Assembly (NCBI GenBank): GCA_023460255.1 | Contig: JAEWQZ010000145.1 | Location: 1-24,753, forward strand | Source of the DNA: Actinomycetes bacterium | Lineage (GTDB): Bacteria > Actinomycetota > Actinomycetes > Actinomycetales > Cellulomonadaceae | Length of the DNA stretch: 24,753 bases | Reading direction: 5' to 3' | Shown: piece by piece, positions 1-7,629 of the stretch | Numbering within the stretch: the first letter of the stretch is position 1 | How the letters are laid out: every line of letters starts with the position of its first letter | Notes under the pieces: generated by a model | The model's input: only the letters and a program-made list of their open reading frames with translations | Database searches by the model: none | Told to the model about the DNA's origin: nothing | Program-made: the position numbers and the translations under genes

Positions 1-123
1 GGCGTTGACGAGCTCCACCAGACGCTCGTTGATGTCGACGCCGACGACCTCGTGGCCCTTGGCGGCGAACTGCACGGCGAGCGGGAGACCGATCTTTCCC
101 AGGGCGATGACGGCGATCTTCAC
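1..123 (-). CDS. Nucleotide-sugar 6-dehydrogenase, N-terminal fragment (WecC/WbpA type)
   Basis: Only the first 41 codons are in the window; the gene runs off the left edge. The GTG start is at 123, reading Val-Lys-Ile-Ala-Val-Ile-Ala. The fragment holds an N-terminal Rossmann beta-alpha-beta unit with the Gly-Lys-Ile-Gly-Leu-Pro-Leu-Ala stretch and a second strand ending Gly-Val-Asp-Ile-Asn, where the acidic residue would contact NAD ribose. This pattern is typical of UDP-GlcNAc/UDP-ManNAc 6-dehydrogenases, which oxidise C6 of a UDP-hexosamine to the uronic acid. It is transcribed away from the C5-epimerase-like gene. Its proximity to a 2-epimerase (2730) and to WbpB/E/D-like genes (14964-17661) suggests it supplies UDP-GlcNAcA or UDP-ManNAcA. 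The exact substrate cannot be read from this fragment; UDP-glucose dehydrogenase is an alternative. Confidence 0.8.
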   Translation of the reverse strand, partial: MKIAVIALGKIGLPLAVQFAAKGHEVVGVDINERLVELVNA

Positions 124-285
124 GTGGGTTTCCGTTCCGCAGAGGTATCCGGCAGGCCCGTCGAGAGGCCCGCTCAAGCCTACCGGCGGCTGTGAGAGGA
201 TTCCGGCCGACGGTCCCGGGCCGGAGCGGACCCACAGCGGGCCGTGCGGGACGGGCGAAGGCGACGGAGCGGGCGGGTATCGACG

Positions 286-2637
286 ATGAACTCTCCGACG
301 ACGAGGTGGCTCCTCGCCGCGGCCATGGCCGTCGTGCTCGGCGCCACCGGTGTCCCGACAGCAGGTGCCGTGGGTGGTCCGGGAGGTGCCGTGAGCGCGC
401 CCGGCGTGCCTGCCGAGGACCCGCCGGTGGCCGCCGCCGCGGAGGTCGACGTCTACACGACCCCCGGTTACCACACGGTCAACGGACGGCAGTGGCGGAC
501 GACCTGCGCGCCCTACTCGTCGGTCATCACACGCTGCACCACGGACATCCTCGCGTCGACGGTGGTGGGGTCGCCGGGCAGCTACCGGGTCGCCCGCGGC
601 TGGGCCTTCAACAACCTCACGTACCTGCCCGCGCCCCGGGCGGCCTGGGCCGGCAACCCGCTGGCCACGACGGGCACCTTCACGTCCGGCGGACGGCAGT
701 GGCGCACGGAGTGCGACACGGCGGCGACCGGGCGGGGCGCCTGCCGGTCGTACATCCTCGCGACGGTCGTCAGTGCCGTTCCCGCCTCGGGCGGTGGGTA
801 TCGGTTCACCAGCCAGCGGACGTGGACCTTCAACAACATGGTCCGCTTCAGCGACGGCGGGACCGCCCCGCCGTGCGAGGGCGCCCCCGCGCCCACCGGG
901 TTCGCCGTCACCGCCGGGATGCCGCACGCCGTCAAGACGCCGTACTCGCCGAACACGCTCTACAACCCCACGAGCATCTCGAACTTCATCCGCGCCGCCC
1001 TACGAGACCCGAGGACCACGACCGCCCAGAAGGAGTGCCTCGCGACGCTCGGCGGTGAGGCGCTCATCGCTGGCTCGACGACGACGACGACGGCCTCTGG
1101 GGCGACCGCGCGCTGGTTCCCGTACAAGTTCACGTTCTCGGCCAACCCGTCCGTGCCGCCGCTCGCACCCGGCTGGATCAGCGGCCTCGCCCAGGGCGGG
1201 TCGATCGGTGCCCTCGCGACGCTCGGCGACGCGACCGGCGACGACCGCTGGCTCGTCCATGCAGCCGAGGCGTTCGAGTCGTACACGGTGCCCGTCGAGG
1301 ACGGCGGGTTCGTCAGCCGGGCGAACGACGTCCTCTGGTTCGAGGAGTACCCGACGACGCCGGCCACCACGGTCCTGAACGGGCACCTCGAGGCCGTCCT
1401 GGCCCTGGACGCGTGGCAGCGGCGTTCGCACGACCCCCGGGCCACGGCGCTCTTCCAGGAGGCCGTGGCGGACCTCCCGACGATCCTCGCCCTCGAGCAT
1501 GTCCCAGTCGGCCAGGGCACGATGTCGAGCTACGACGTCCTGCGCGGCTGGCCGGCGGCACCGCTGCGGGTCGCGAGCGGCTCGTCGCTGGTCGTGCACA
1601 GTGCCGCCGTCGTCGACGGAGAGGAGCGCCGGCCCCTGAGCCTGCGGACCGACCCGCCCGCCGCCGACGCGGCGAACGTCCTGCTCAACCCCGGCTTCGA
1701 CGCATGGACGGGCGGCGTGCCGTCGGGCTGGCAGATGCAGGTCGGCCACTCGGCGAACCTCTCCTCGGCAGGCTCCGCGCTCGGGATCCGGACGACGGGG
1801 ACCGGCTGGCAGGCCGTGTCGCAGACGGTGCCGGCGAGCCGCCTGGTCCCCGGCACCTCCTATCGGCTGTCGTGGCGGGGCAAGGTGGTGATACCCGAGG
1901 GGGTTGTCGGGACGAGCGGCCGCGCCACGGCGATCGCCTACTGCGCCACGGGGAACCTGGCGCTCGGCGACTCGCTGATCACCCGCAGCCGGACGTTCAG
2001 CCAGTTCGACCTGCTCCTGAAGCCCGTGCCCGCCGGGTGCTCCGTCCGCGTCACGCTCTACCAGGCCGACGCGAGCGTGGCGGGCACCCAGGTGGTCTTC
2101 GACGACGTGACCCTCCGGGCGGCCCAGCCACTCCGCTCCGGTGTCGTGCCGACCTACCCGCTGTCCGTGGTCGACTCCCCGCACGCCCAGGTCGAGCTCA
2201 GCTACACGGGCACCGGTGAGCTCCAGGCCTACGACAACGGCCGCTGGCACAAGATCGCGTCCCTGGGGTCTGCCGGTCCGGTCAGCCGGACGGTGACGAT
2301 CCCCGAGCGGTTCACGGGCCGGAACCTGCACTACGGGTACCACGAGACGCATGTCGGGGAGCTCGTGTCGCTGTACCGGCGCACCGGCATCGACACCTTC
2401 CTGGAGACGGCACGCGCGTGGGCGCCCCTTGCACCCTCGCGGGGAGCGCTCTTCACGGACCTGCGGGTGGACGTCTACGTGCCGCCCACGGCCGGGCGCG
2501 CCGCCCCGCCGGACGGCTCCCTCCCGGAGGTCCTGGAGCAGGACGCCGAGCGGCTGGCGCCGCTGGAGGGCCCACCGGTGGACGCCGCGGTCCCGGACGT
2601 CGGCGTCAGCGCGGAGCTGCCGCCGCCGGCCCCATGA
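286..2637 (+). CDS. Secreted D-glucuronyl C5-epimerase-like protein with inserted carbohydrate-binding-like domain
   Basis: 783 residues from the ATG at 286. An in-frame GTG at 244 is possible but would add an arginine-rich stretch before the signal peptide (Arg-Trp-Leu-Leu-Ala-Ala-Ala core, Ala-Gly-Ala cleavage region near 28). Residues about 56-190 are two tandem repeats sharing Gly-Arg-Gln-Trp-Arg-Thr-x-Cys and a later Trp-x-Phe-Asn-Asn. The C5-epimerase-like part begins near Tyr226-Asn-Pro. It includes Gly-Leu-Ala-Gln-Gly-Gly-Ser near 299, Trp-Phe-Glu-Glu-Tyr-Pro at 351, Val-Leu-Asn-Gly-His at 363 and Tyr-His-Glu-Thr-His near 685; these resemble the C-terminal domain of heparosan glucuronyl C5-epimerases. 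A jelly-roll-like segment (about 464-610, opening Asn-Pro-Gly-Phe-Asp and closing Phe-Asp-Asp-Val) interrupts that domain. The family inverts C5 of uronic acids in polymers. That this one acts on the cell's own surface uronan is inference from neighbours; binding without catalysis is possible. Confidence 0.7.
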   Translation: MNSPTTRWLLAAAMAVVLGATGVPTAGAVGGPGGAVSAPGVPAEDPPVAAAAEVDVYTTPGYHTVNGRQWRTTCAPYSSVITRCTTDILASTVVGSPGSYRVARGWAFNNLTYLPAPRAAWAGNPLATTGTFTSGGRQWRTECDTAATGRGACRSYILATVVSAVPASGGGYRFTSQRTWTFNNMVRFSDGGTAPPCEGAPAPTGFAVTAGMPHAVKTPYSPNTLYNPTSISNFIRAALRDPRTTTAQKECLATLGGEALIAGSTTTTTASGATARWFPYKFTFSANPSVPPLAPGWISGLAQGGSIGALATLGDATGDDRWLVHAAEAFESYTVPVEDGGFVSRANDVLWFEEYPTTPATTVLNGHLEAVLALDAWQRRSHDPRATALFQEAVADLPTILALEHVPVGQGTMSSYDVLRGWPAAPLRVASGSSLVVHSAAVVDGEERRPLSLRTDPPAADAANVLLNPGFDAWTGGVPSGWQMQVGHSANLSSAGSALGIRTTGTGWQAVSQTVPASRLVPGTSYRLSWRGKVVIPEGVVGTSGRATAIAYCATGNLALGDSLITRSRTFSQFDLLLKPVPAGCSVRVTLYQADASVAGTQVVFDDVTLRAAQPLRSGVVPTYPLSVVDSPHAQVELSYTGTGELQAYDNGRWHKIASLGSAGPVSRTVTIPERFTGRNLHYGYHETHVGELVSLYRRTGIDTFLETARAWAPLAPSRGALFTDLRVDVYVPPTAGRAAPPDGSLPEVLEQDAERLAPLEGPPVDAAVPDVGVSAELPPPAP

Positions 2638-2663
2638 TCCCCGGCGTGGGCGCATGGCTCACT

Positions 2664-2669
2664 TACACT
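2664..2669 (+). promoter_or_regulatory. Candidate -10 element of the wecB operon
   Basis: TACACT fits the actinobacterial -10 pattern TANNNT. It lies in the 92-base gap after the C5-epimerase-like gene and would give a leader of about 55 bases. No convincing -35 element is visible. The operon could also be read through from the gene upstream. Confidence 0.35.
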
Positions 2670-2729
2670 GTCGGCTGGTCCGCGGCCTCGCGGGACGCGG
2701 GGGGCTGATCGCGGAGGAGGAACGGACGC

Positions 2730-3794
2730 GTGAAGGTGCTGAGCGTCGTCGGCGCGCGTCCGCAGTTCGTCAAGCTGGCCCCCGTCGCGGACGCGTTCGC
2801 CCGGGCGGGCGTGGAGCACGTGATCGTGCACACGGGTCAGCACTACGACGCGGGCCTGTCCGACGTCTTCTTCGCCGACCTGCGGATACCTGCCCCCGAC
2901 ATCCACCTCGCCGTCGGATCCGGCTCGCACGGGGCGCAGACCGGGGCGATGATCGCGGCGCTGGAGCCCGTGCTCGGCGACGGGGCCCCCGACTGGGTCC
3001 TGGTGTACGGGGACACCAACTCCACGCTCGCGGGCGCGGTCGCCGCGGTGAAGCTGCACCTGCCCGTCGCCCACCTCGAGGCGGGCCTGCGGTCCTTCAA
3101 CCGGCGCATGCCCGAGGAGCACAACCGGGTCCTGACCGACCACGCGGCGGACCTCCTCCTCGCGCCGACGGCCGTCGCGATGGGCCACCTCGCGGATGAG
3201 GGCCTCGGGGCCCGCTCGGTCCTGGTCGGGGATGTGATGACCGATGTCTGCTTCCGGGTGCGGGACGCTGTGCTCGCGGACGGCGTGCGGCCGGTCGGCG
3301 GGTTGGCGCCCGGCAGCTACGTGCTCGCGACCGTGCATCGTGCGGAGAACACCGACGACCCGGAGCGGCTGCGCGCGGTCGTCGGGGCGCTCGCCGACCT
3401 CCCGGTCCCCGTCGTGCTCGCCGCCCACCCGCGGCTTCGCGCACGCTGCGAGGCGCACGGGATCGACCTCGCCGCCGGCGCGCTGCGGACGACGGACCCG
3501 CTGCCGTACCCGGCCATGGTCGCGGCGGTGCTGGGGTCGCGCAGCGTCGTCACGGACTCCGGTGGGCTGCAGAAGGAGGCATACCTCCTCGGCCGACCGT
3601 GCACGACGTTGCGCGGCGAGACCGAGTGGGTCGAGACGCTCGACGGTGGCTGGAACGTGCTGCGGCCGGACCTCCAGGGGATCGCCGACGCCGTCGTGCG
3701 ACCCGCTCCCACCGGGGTGCAGCCGGCGGTGTACGGCGACGGCGCCGCGGCCGACGCGGTCGCGCAGGTCCTCGCGGACGGGATGCCGTCATGA
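2730..3794 (+). CDS. wecB: UDP-N-acetylglucosamine 2-epimerase, non-hydrolysing (WecB/WbpI family)
   Basis: 354 residues, the usual family length. The GTG start is set by a strong ribosome-binding site, GGAGGAGG at 2713-2720. Family landmarks are all present: Gly-Ala-Arg-Pro-Gln-Phe with Lys15, Asp95 in Gly-Asp-Thr-Asn-Ser, Glu117 in His-Leu-Glu-Ala-Gly-Leu-Arg, the Pro-Glu-Glu-His-Asn-Arg loop, His203 in Thr-Val-His-Arg-Ala-Glu-Asn, and Asp-Ser-Gly-Gly-Leu-Gln-Lys-Glu near the C terminus. The enzyme inverts C2 of UDP-GlcNAc, giving UDP-ManNAc, in the cytoplasm. WbpI, which epimerises UDP-GlcNAc3NAcA to UDP-ManNAc3NAcA, belongs to the same family. With WbpB/E/D-like genes nearby, that substrate is equally plausible, so the symbol marks the family rather than a proven reaction. 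The stop overlaps the next start by four bases (ATGA). Confidence 0.9.
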   Translation: MKVLSVVGARPQFVKLAPVADAFARAGVEHVIVHTGQHYDAGLSDVFFADLRIPAPDIHLAVGSGSHGAQTGAMIAALEPVLGDGAPDWVLVYGDTNSTLAGAVAAVKLHLPVAHLEAGLRSFNRRMPEEHNRVLTDHAADLLLAPTAVAMGHLADEGLGARSVLVGDVMTDVCFRVRDAVLADGVRPVGGLAPGSYVLATVHRAENTDDPERLRAVVGALADLPVPVVLAAHPRLRARCEAHGIDLAAGALRTTDPLPYPAMVAAVLGSRSVVTDSGGLQKEAYLLGRPCTTLRGETEWVETLDGGWNVLRPDLQGIADAVVRPAPTGVQPAVYGDGAAADAVAQVLADGMPS

Positions 3795-4054
3795 GGGGGC
3801 GTCGGATCCTCGGGCGTGCTGTCAAGCGCGTACGCCGGGCGGTCCTGGGCCGCGACCTGTTCAGCATGGAGCAGCGCGTCCGCTCGCTGGAGGGGCAGGT
3901 CGCGGGGCTGGAGAAGCGGCTCGCGACGCTCGACACGCCGGAGCGCCGGGCGTCCGAGCTGCTCTCGCGGGAGAACGCCGGGGCCATCGAGCACCTGCTG
4001 CACGAGGGCGTGCGGCTGCGGCGCGACGTCGACGCCATGCGGGGTGGGGACTGA
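3791..4054 (+). CDS. Small basic coiled-coil protein, unknown function
   Basis: 87 residues, not recognised. The ATG at 3791 overlaps the wecB stop by four bases, and its TGA shares one base with the next ATG (TGATG at 4052-4056), so translation is probably coupled on both sides. Residues 1-23 are rich in Arg and Lys. Residues about 28-50 show heptad spacing of Leu/Val with charged residues (Gln-Arg-Val-x-x-Leu-x-x-Gln-Val-x-x-Leu), predicting a coiled coil; a second helical stretch follows at about 65-82. There is no signal peptide or membrane segment. It may dimerise or scaffold a neighbouring enzyme, or bind acidic lipid or polymer through its basic end; both are guesses. Being locked into the operon argues that it is a real gene. 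Confidence 0.7.
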   Translation: MRGRRILGRAVKRVRRAVLGRDLFSMEQRVRSLEGQVAGLEKRLATLDTPERRASELLSRENAGAIEHLLHEGVRLRRDVDAMRGGD

Positions 4055-5325
4055 TGCGCGCCTCCTGGGCCGTCGACGGCCGCGAGATGACTCTGTCCTT
4101 CGCCCTCCACCCGGAGGACCCCGTCGAGGGTCCGCGCTGGTGTTCCCCGGGCGAACCGGACTGGAGCGGCGGGAGCGAGCGGCTCCTCGCCACACGGGTG
4201 AGCGTGGTGCTGCCCCGTGAGATCGCGCCCCCGCACCCGGACCTGCTCGCCCTGGCCGCGTACTCCGCCGTCGCGCCGTGGACGGCGCGCCGGCTCGTGC
4301 TCGACTCGCCGGTGTCGACCCGTGCCGCCGAGGGGTTCGCGCGCGCCGTCGGCGTCGAGGTCTCGCCGGTCGACCCGGACCTGGAGCCGCGGCACAGCCC
4401 GCGGCGCGCCCTGCTCGCGTACAGCGGTGGCCTGGACTCCGTGGCGGCGGCCGAGCTGCTGAAGGACGACGTCGTCCTCGTGCACTCCGAGCGCCGCAAG
4501 CACCCGTGGGTGCCCCGGGTCGACGACATCTACCAGACGGCGGCCTTCCTCCCGCTCGTGCGCGAGGCCGCGGCTCGTGGCTGGCACACGGAGGTGGCCG
4601 CCACGGACATCGACTACATCTGTGCCCTCCGTCCGTACCAGCCGACCAGCTTCGCTGACGGCATCGGGGCGATCCTGCTCGCCGACGACCTCGAGGCAGG
4701 CGCCGTGGCATGGGGCAACGTGCTCGAGGCGATCTACCTCGGTCGCGGGCACGGCTGGACCGGCGGGATGCGGGAGCCCACCCTTCCGAGCCTCTTCGCA
4801 TCGGTGGGCCTGGACTACCTGCAGCCGACAGGGGCCCTGACCGAGACCGGGACGACACGGCTGGCCCTGGAGTCCGACCTGGCCGACCTCGCGCGGTCCT
4901 GCGCGGTCGCCGACGGCGGGACCCCCTGCTACTGGTGCATGAAGTGCGTCCGGAAGGCGCTGGTGACCGCGGCCGTGACCGGGGAGCCCGTCGACCCCCG
5001 GGTCGTGGGAAACCTCACGCCCGACCACCCGGTCATGACCCGGGTGTTCCACCAGGACGTCTTCCACTACGGCAACACGGTCTGGCACGCGCTCGCCCGG
5101 GTAGACGTCGCAGGTACCCCGCTCGAGGCAGTCAAGGACCGCATCGCGCCCACGCTCGACGAGACCCGCTGGAACGAGCGCTACTTCCGGCAGGGGCTCC
5201 AGGATCTCGTCTCGGACCGCTGGCGTGACGCCGTCGAGGAGCGCCTGCGCGCGAGCCTCGCGCCGATGGATGCCGACGACGAGACGATGATCAGGAGCTG
5301 GCCCGGGAGGACGAGCGCCGCGTGA
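4054..5325 (+). CDS. PP-loop ATPase with QueC-like cysteine set, probably a sugar-modifying amide-forming enzyme
   Basis: 423 residues from the ATG at 4054. The PP-loop signature Ser-Gly-Gly-Leu-Asp-Ser is at 124-129, marking an ATP pyrophosphatase that adenylates its substrate (family shared by QueC, asparagine synthetase and WbpG). Cysteines 283, 292, 295 and 298 form CX8CX2CX2C, which matches the zinc-site spacing I recall for QueC. Residues 1-110 look like a separate N-terminal domain with no recognised motif. The start overlaps the coiled-coil gene and the stop overlaps the acyltransferase (GTGA), so it is translated with the 2-epimerase operon. QueC turns a carboxylate into an amide and then a nitrile, and WbpG is a PP-loop enzyme acting on a diacetamido-uronate. 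Amidation of a uronic acid or acetamido group is therefore a reasonable inference. True queuosine-type function is unlikely given the neighbours. Confidence 0.65.
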   Translation: MRASWAVDGREMTLSFALHPEDPVEGPRWCSPGEPDWSGGSERLLATRVSVVLPREIAPPHPDLLALAAYSAVAPWTARRLVLDSPVSTRAAEGFARAVGVEVSPVDPDLEPRHSPRRALLAYSGGLDSVAAAELLKDDVVLVHSERRKHPWVPRVDDIYQTAAFLPLVREAAARGWHTEVAATDIDYICALRPYQPTSFADGIGAILLADDLEAGAVAWGNVLEAIYLGRGHGWTGGMREPTLPSLFASVGLDYLQPTGALTETGTTRLALESDLADLARSCAVADGGTPCYWCMKCVRKALVTAAVTGEPVDPRVVGNLTPDHPVMTRVFHQDVFHYGNTVWHALARVDVAGTPLEAVKDRIAPTLDETRWNERYFRQGLQDLVSDRWRDAVEERLRASLAPMDADDETMIRSWPGRTSAA

Positions 5326-7409
5326 CGGGCACCCCACCCGCGACCGGGAGCGGCATCCGGCCGGAGATCCAAGGGCTGCGCGCCGTCGCGGTCCTGCTCG
5401 TCGTCGCCTTCCACCTCTACCCGAACCGTGTCCCCGGCGGGTTCGTCGGCGTCGACGTGTTCTTCGTCATCTCCGGCTTCCTCATCACCTCGCACATCAA
5501 CCGGGAGCTGGTGTCCACCGGCACCGTGCGGCTGCGGCGCTTCTGGGCGCGCCGGATCCGGCGTCTGCTGCCGGCGTCGCTGCTCGTCCTGGCCGTGAGC
5601 GCCGTGGCGGTCCTGGCCTTCCTGCCGGCCACCCTGTGGTCGCAGTCGGCGCGGCAGATCGGGGCGAGCGCGCTCTACGTGCAGAACTGGGCGCTCGCGT
5701 CCGACGCCGTCGACTACATGGCGGCGGACAACGTGCCGACGGTGGCCCAGCACTACTGGTCGCTGTCGGTCGAGGAGCAGTTCTACCTCGTGTGGCCGCT
5801 GCTCATCCTCGGCCTGGCCCTGCTGCACCGCCGCAGCGGTGCCGCGGTGGCCGCTCGCCGGGCCTGGGTGGTCGGCGGCCTCGCGGTGCTCGCGGGTGCT
5901 TCCCTCGTGTACTCGGTCCTCGCCACGTACCGCGACCAGTCGCAGGCGTACTTCGTCACGCCCACGCGGGTGTGGGAGTTCGCCGCCGGTGCCATGCTCG
6001 CGCTGCTGGTGGGCACGACGTGGCGGCCGGCCTGGTGGCGCGGGCCGCTCGCCTGGGCGGGCATCGCCGCGATCGTCGCGGCGGGGCTGGCGTTCGACGG
6101 GGCGACGCTCTTCCCGGGCTGGGTCGCGCTGCTGCCCGTGCTCGGCACGGTCGCCGTCATCCTCGCGGGCGGCACGCGCGGCTGGGGGACGCCCGCGCCG
6201 TGGCTGTCGCTGCGCCCGATGACGTTCATCGGCGACATCTCGTACTCGATCTACCTGTGGCACTGGCCGCTGATCGTCGTGCTGCCCTACGTCACGGGTA
6301 CCGACCTGCGGACCGTGGACAAGGTCGCGATCGCCGGGGCGACGGTGCTGCTGGCGTGGCTGAGCAAGACCCTCGTCGAGGACCCCGGGCGCACGCGGCC
6401 GCTGCTCGCCGCGGCGCCGTGGCGCAGCTTCACGTTCGCCGCCGTGGGGATGGCCGTCGTCGTGGGCGGGGCCGTCGTCGTCCAGGCCGAGGTGGACCGG
6501 CGCGCCGAGGCGTCCGCGGAGCGGCTCGCGGCGCTCGAGGCGTCCGGCTGCATCGGGCCGGGCGCGCTCGACCCGGCGAACGACTGCGGTCCGCCGCAGG
6601 GCACCGGCGACCTGGTGCCCGCCCCGGAGGTCGTGGCCCGGCAGAACACCAACGCGGCCTACCCCGGCTGCCAGGCGGGCATCACCAGCACCGGCGTCAC
6701 CGAGTGCTCGCTCGGCGTGCCGGCGGAGCGCGCGGAGCGGGTGGTCGCCGTCGTGGGCGACTCGCACGCCACGCACTGGTTCCCGGCGATCGACCAGCTG
6801 GGCACCGAGCGCGGCTGGCAGGTGCTGACGTTCACCAAGTCCTCCTGCCCGTTCACCGCCGCCGAGCGGACGCTGGAGTCGGAGCAGACGGACGACGCGG
6901 TCCGCGCCTGCCGGGCGTGGGGGGACGAGGTCCTGGACCGCCTGCTCGCCGCCGACGTGTCCTACGTCTTCACGGCGTCGTACAGCACCGCCTACGACTG
7001 GCGGCCCGCGCCCGGCGACGACCTGGCCGACCCGGGGCCCGACGGCTTCGCGACCATGTGGTCGCGGCTGACCGACGAGGGCGTCGAGGTGTTCCCGATC
7101 GCCGACGTGCCGCGGACCCAGGGCGAGAACGTGCCGAACTGCCTGGCCGCGAACGACGACCGGATGGCCTGCGCGATGCCGCGTGCGGAGGCCCTGCCCG
7201 GCAGCGTCGTGGTCACGGCCGCGGAGCGCGCGGACGACGAGCGGGTGCACCTGATCGACCTGACCGACCAGTTCTGCGACGCGCAGTCGTGCTACCCGGT
7301 GGTCGGGGACATGATCGTGTACCGGGACTACAGCCACGTCGCGGCGGACTACGCGCGGGCCCTGGTCCCGTACATCGAGGCACGGCTCGACGAGGTCGGG
7401 CTCGACTGA
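5322..7409 (+). CDS. OafA-type membrane O-acyltransferase with C-terminal SGNH domain
   Basis: 695 residues. The GTG start at 5322 overlaps the previous stop by four bases and has GGGAGG at 5305-5310. The N-terminal half is an acyltransferase-3 domain: Leu-Arg-Ala-Val-Ala-Val with the invariant His in Ala-Phe-His-Leu, then Gly-Val-Asp-Val-Phe-Phe-Val-Ile-Ser-Gly-Phe-Leu-Ile, Trp-Ser-Leu-Ser-Val-Glu-Glu-Gln-Phe-Tyr and Ser-Ile-Tyr-Leu-Trp-His-Trp-Pro, spread over about ten membrane helices. The last 300 or so residues form an SGNH hydrolase-like domain with Val-Val-Gly-Asp-Ser-His near 477-482 and a C-terminal Asp-Tyr-Ser-His. In this architecture the membrane part moves an acyl group, usually acetyl, across the membrane and the SGNH part places it on an extracytoplasmic glycan. 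It probably acetylates the polysaccharide built by this locus. Confidence 0.9.
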   Translation: MTGTPPATGSGIRPEIQGLRAVAVLLVVAFHLYPNRVPGGFVGVDVFFVISGFLITSHINRELVSTGTVRLRRFWARRIRRLLPASLLVLAVSAVAVLAFLPATLWSQSARQIGASALYVQNWALASDAVDYMAADNVPTVAQHYWSLSVEEQFYLVWPLLILGLALLHRRSGAAVAARRAWVVGGLAVLAGASLVYSVLATYRDQSQAYFVTPTRVWEFAAGAMLALLVGTTWRPAWWRGPLAWAGIAAIVAAGLAFDGATLFPGWVALLPVLGTVAVILAGGTRGWGTPAPWLSLRPMTFIGDISYSIYLWHWPLIVVLPYVTGTDLRTVDKVAIAGATVLLAWLSKTLVEDPGRTRPLLAAAPWRSFTFAAVGMAVVVGGAVVVQAEVDRRAEASAERLAALEASGCIGPGALDPANDCGPPQGTGDLVPAPEVVARQNTNAAYPGCQAGITSTGVTECSLGVPAERAERVVAVVGDSHATHWFPAIDQLGTERGWQVLTFTKSSCPFTAAERTLESEQTDDAVRACRAWGDEVLDRLLAADVSYVFTASYSTAYDWRPAPGDDLADPGPDGFATMWSRLTDEGVEVFPIADVPRTQGENVPNCLAANDDRMACAMPRAEALPGSVVVTAAERADDERVHLIDLTDQFCDAQSCYPVVGDMIVYRDYSHVAADYARALVPYIEARLDEVGLD

Positions 7410-7429
7410 GCGTGGGGTGAGGGCCGCCC

Positions 7430-7450
7430 GGTGTCCGACAGGCGGACACC
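7430..7450. terminator. Hairpin after the acyltransferase operon
   Basis: Perfect 8-bp inverted repeat GGTGTCCG / CGGACACC with the five-base loop ACAGG, starting 21 bases after the stop codon at 7409. There is no T-tract, which is common for actinobacterial terminators. Confidence 0.5.
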
Positions 7451-7552
7451 TGCCGCACGCTGTCCGGACGCGGGCGGGAGGACGCGGGCGGACGTATCGG
7501 CCCAGGACCGGACATATCCGATCGCAGGCCGACAAGCGTGCCGGACCGTCTC

Positions 7553-7580
7553 TACAGGTGCGCTGAAGGGCTGCCGATAA
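7553..7580 (+). promoter_or_regulatory. FliA/WhiG-like promoter upstream of the first metzincin gene
   Basis: GCCGATAA at 7573-7580 equals the -10 consensus of FliA/WhiG-type sigma factors. TACAGG at 7553-7558, 14 bases upstream, is an imperfect -35. The start codon chosen for the gene lies 50 bases downstream. A similar pair precedes the beta-helix gene at 9826-9852. Confidence 0.45.
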
Positions 7581-7629
7581 CGCTGGCACCCGGGGGGTCC
7601 CTCCCGGGGTGACGTGGGGGAGGGCTGGC

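Noticed and set aside
173..211. CTCAAG and GCCGAC upstream of the C5-epimerase-like gene as a FliA promoter
   Set aside because: The spacing between the boxes is 27-28 bases, far longer than the 15-17 expected.
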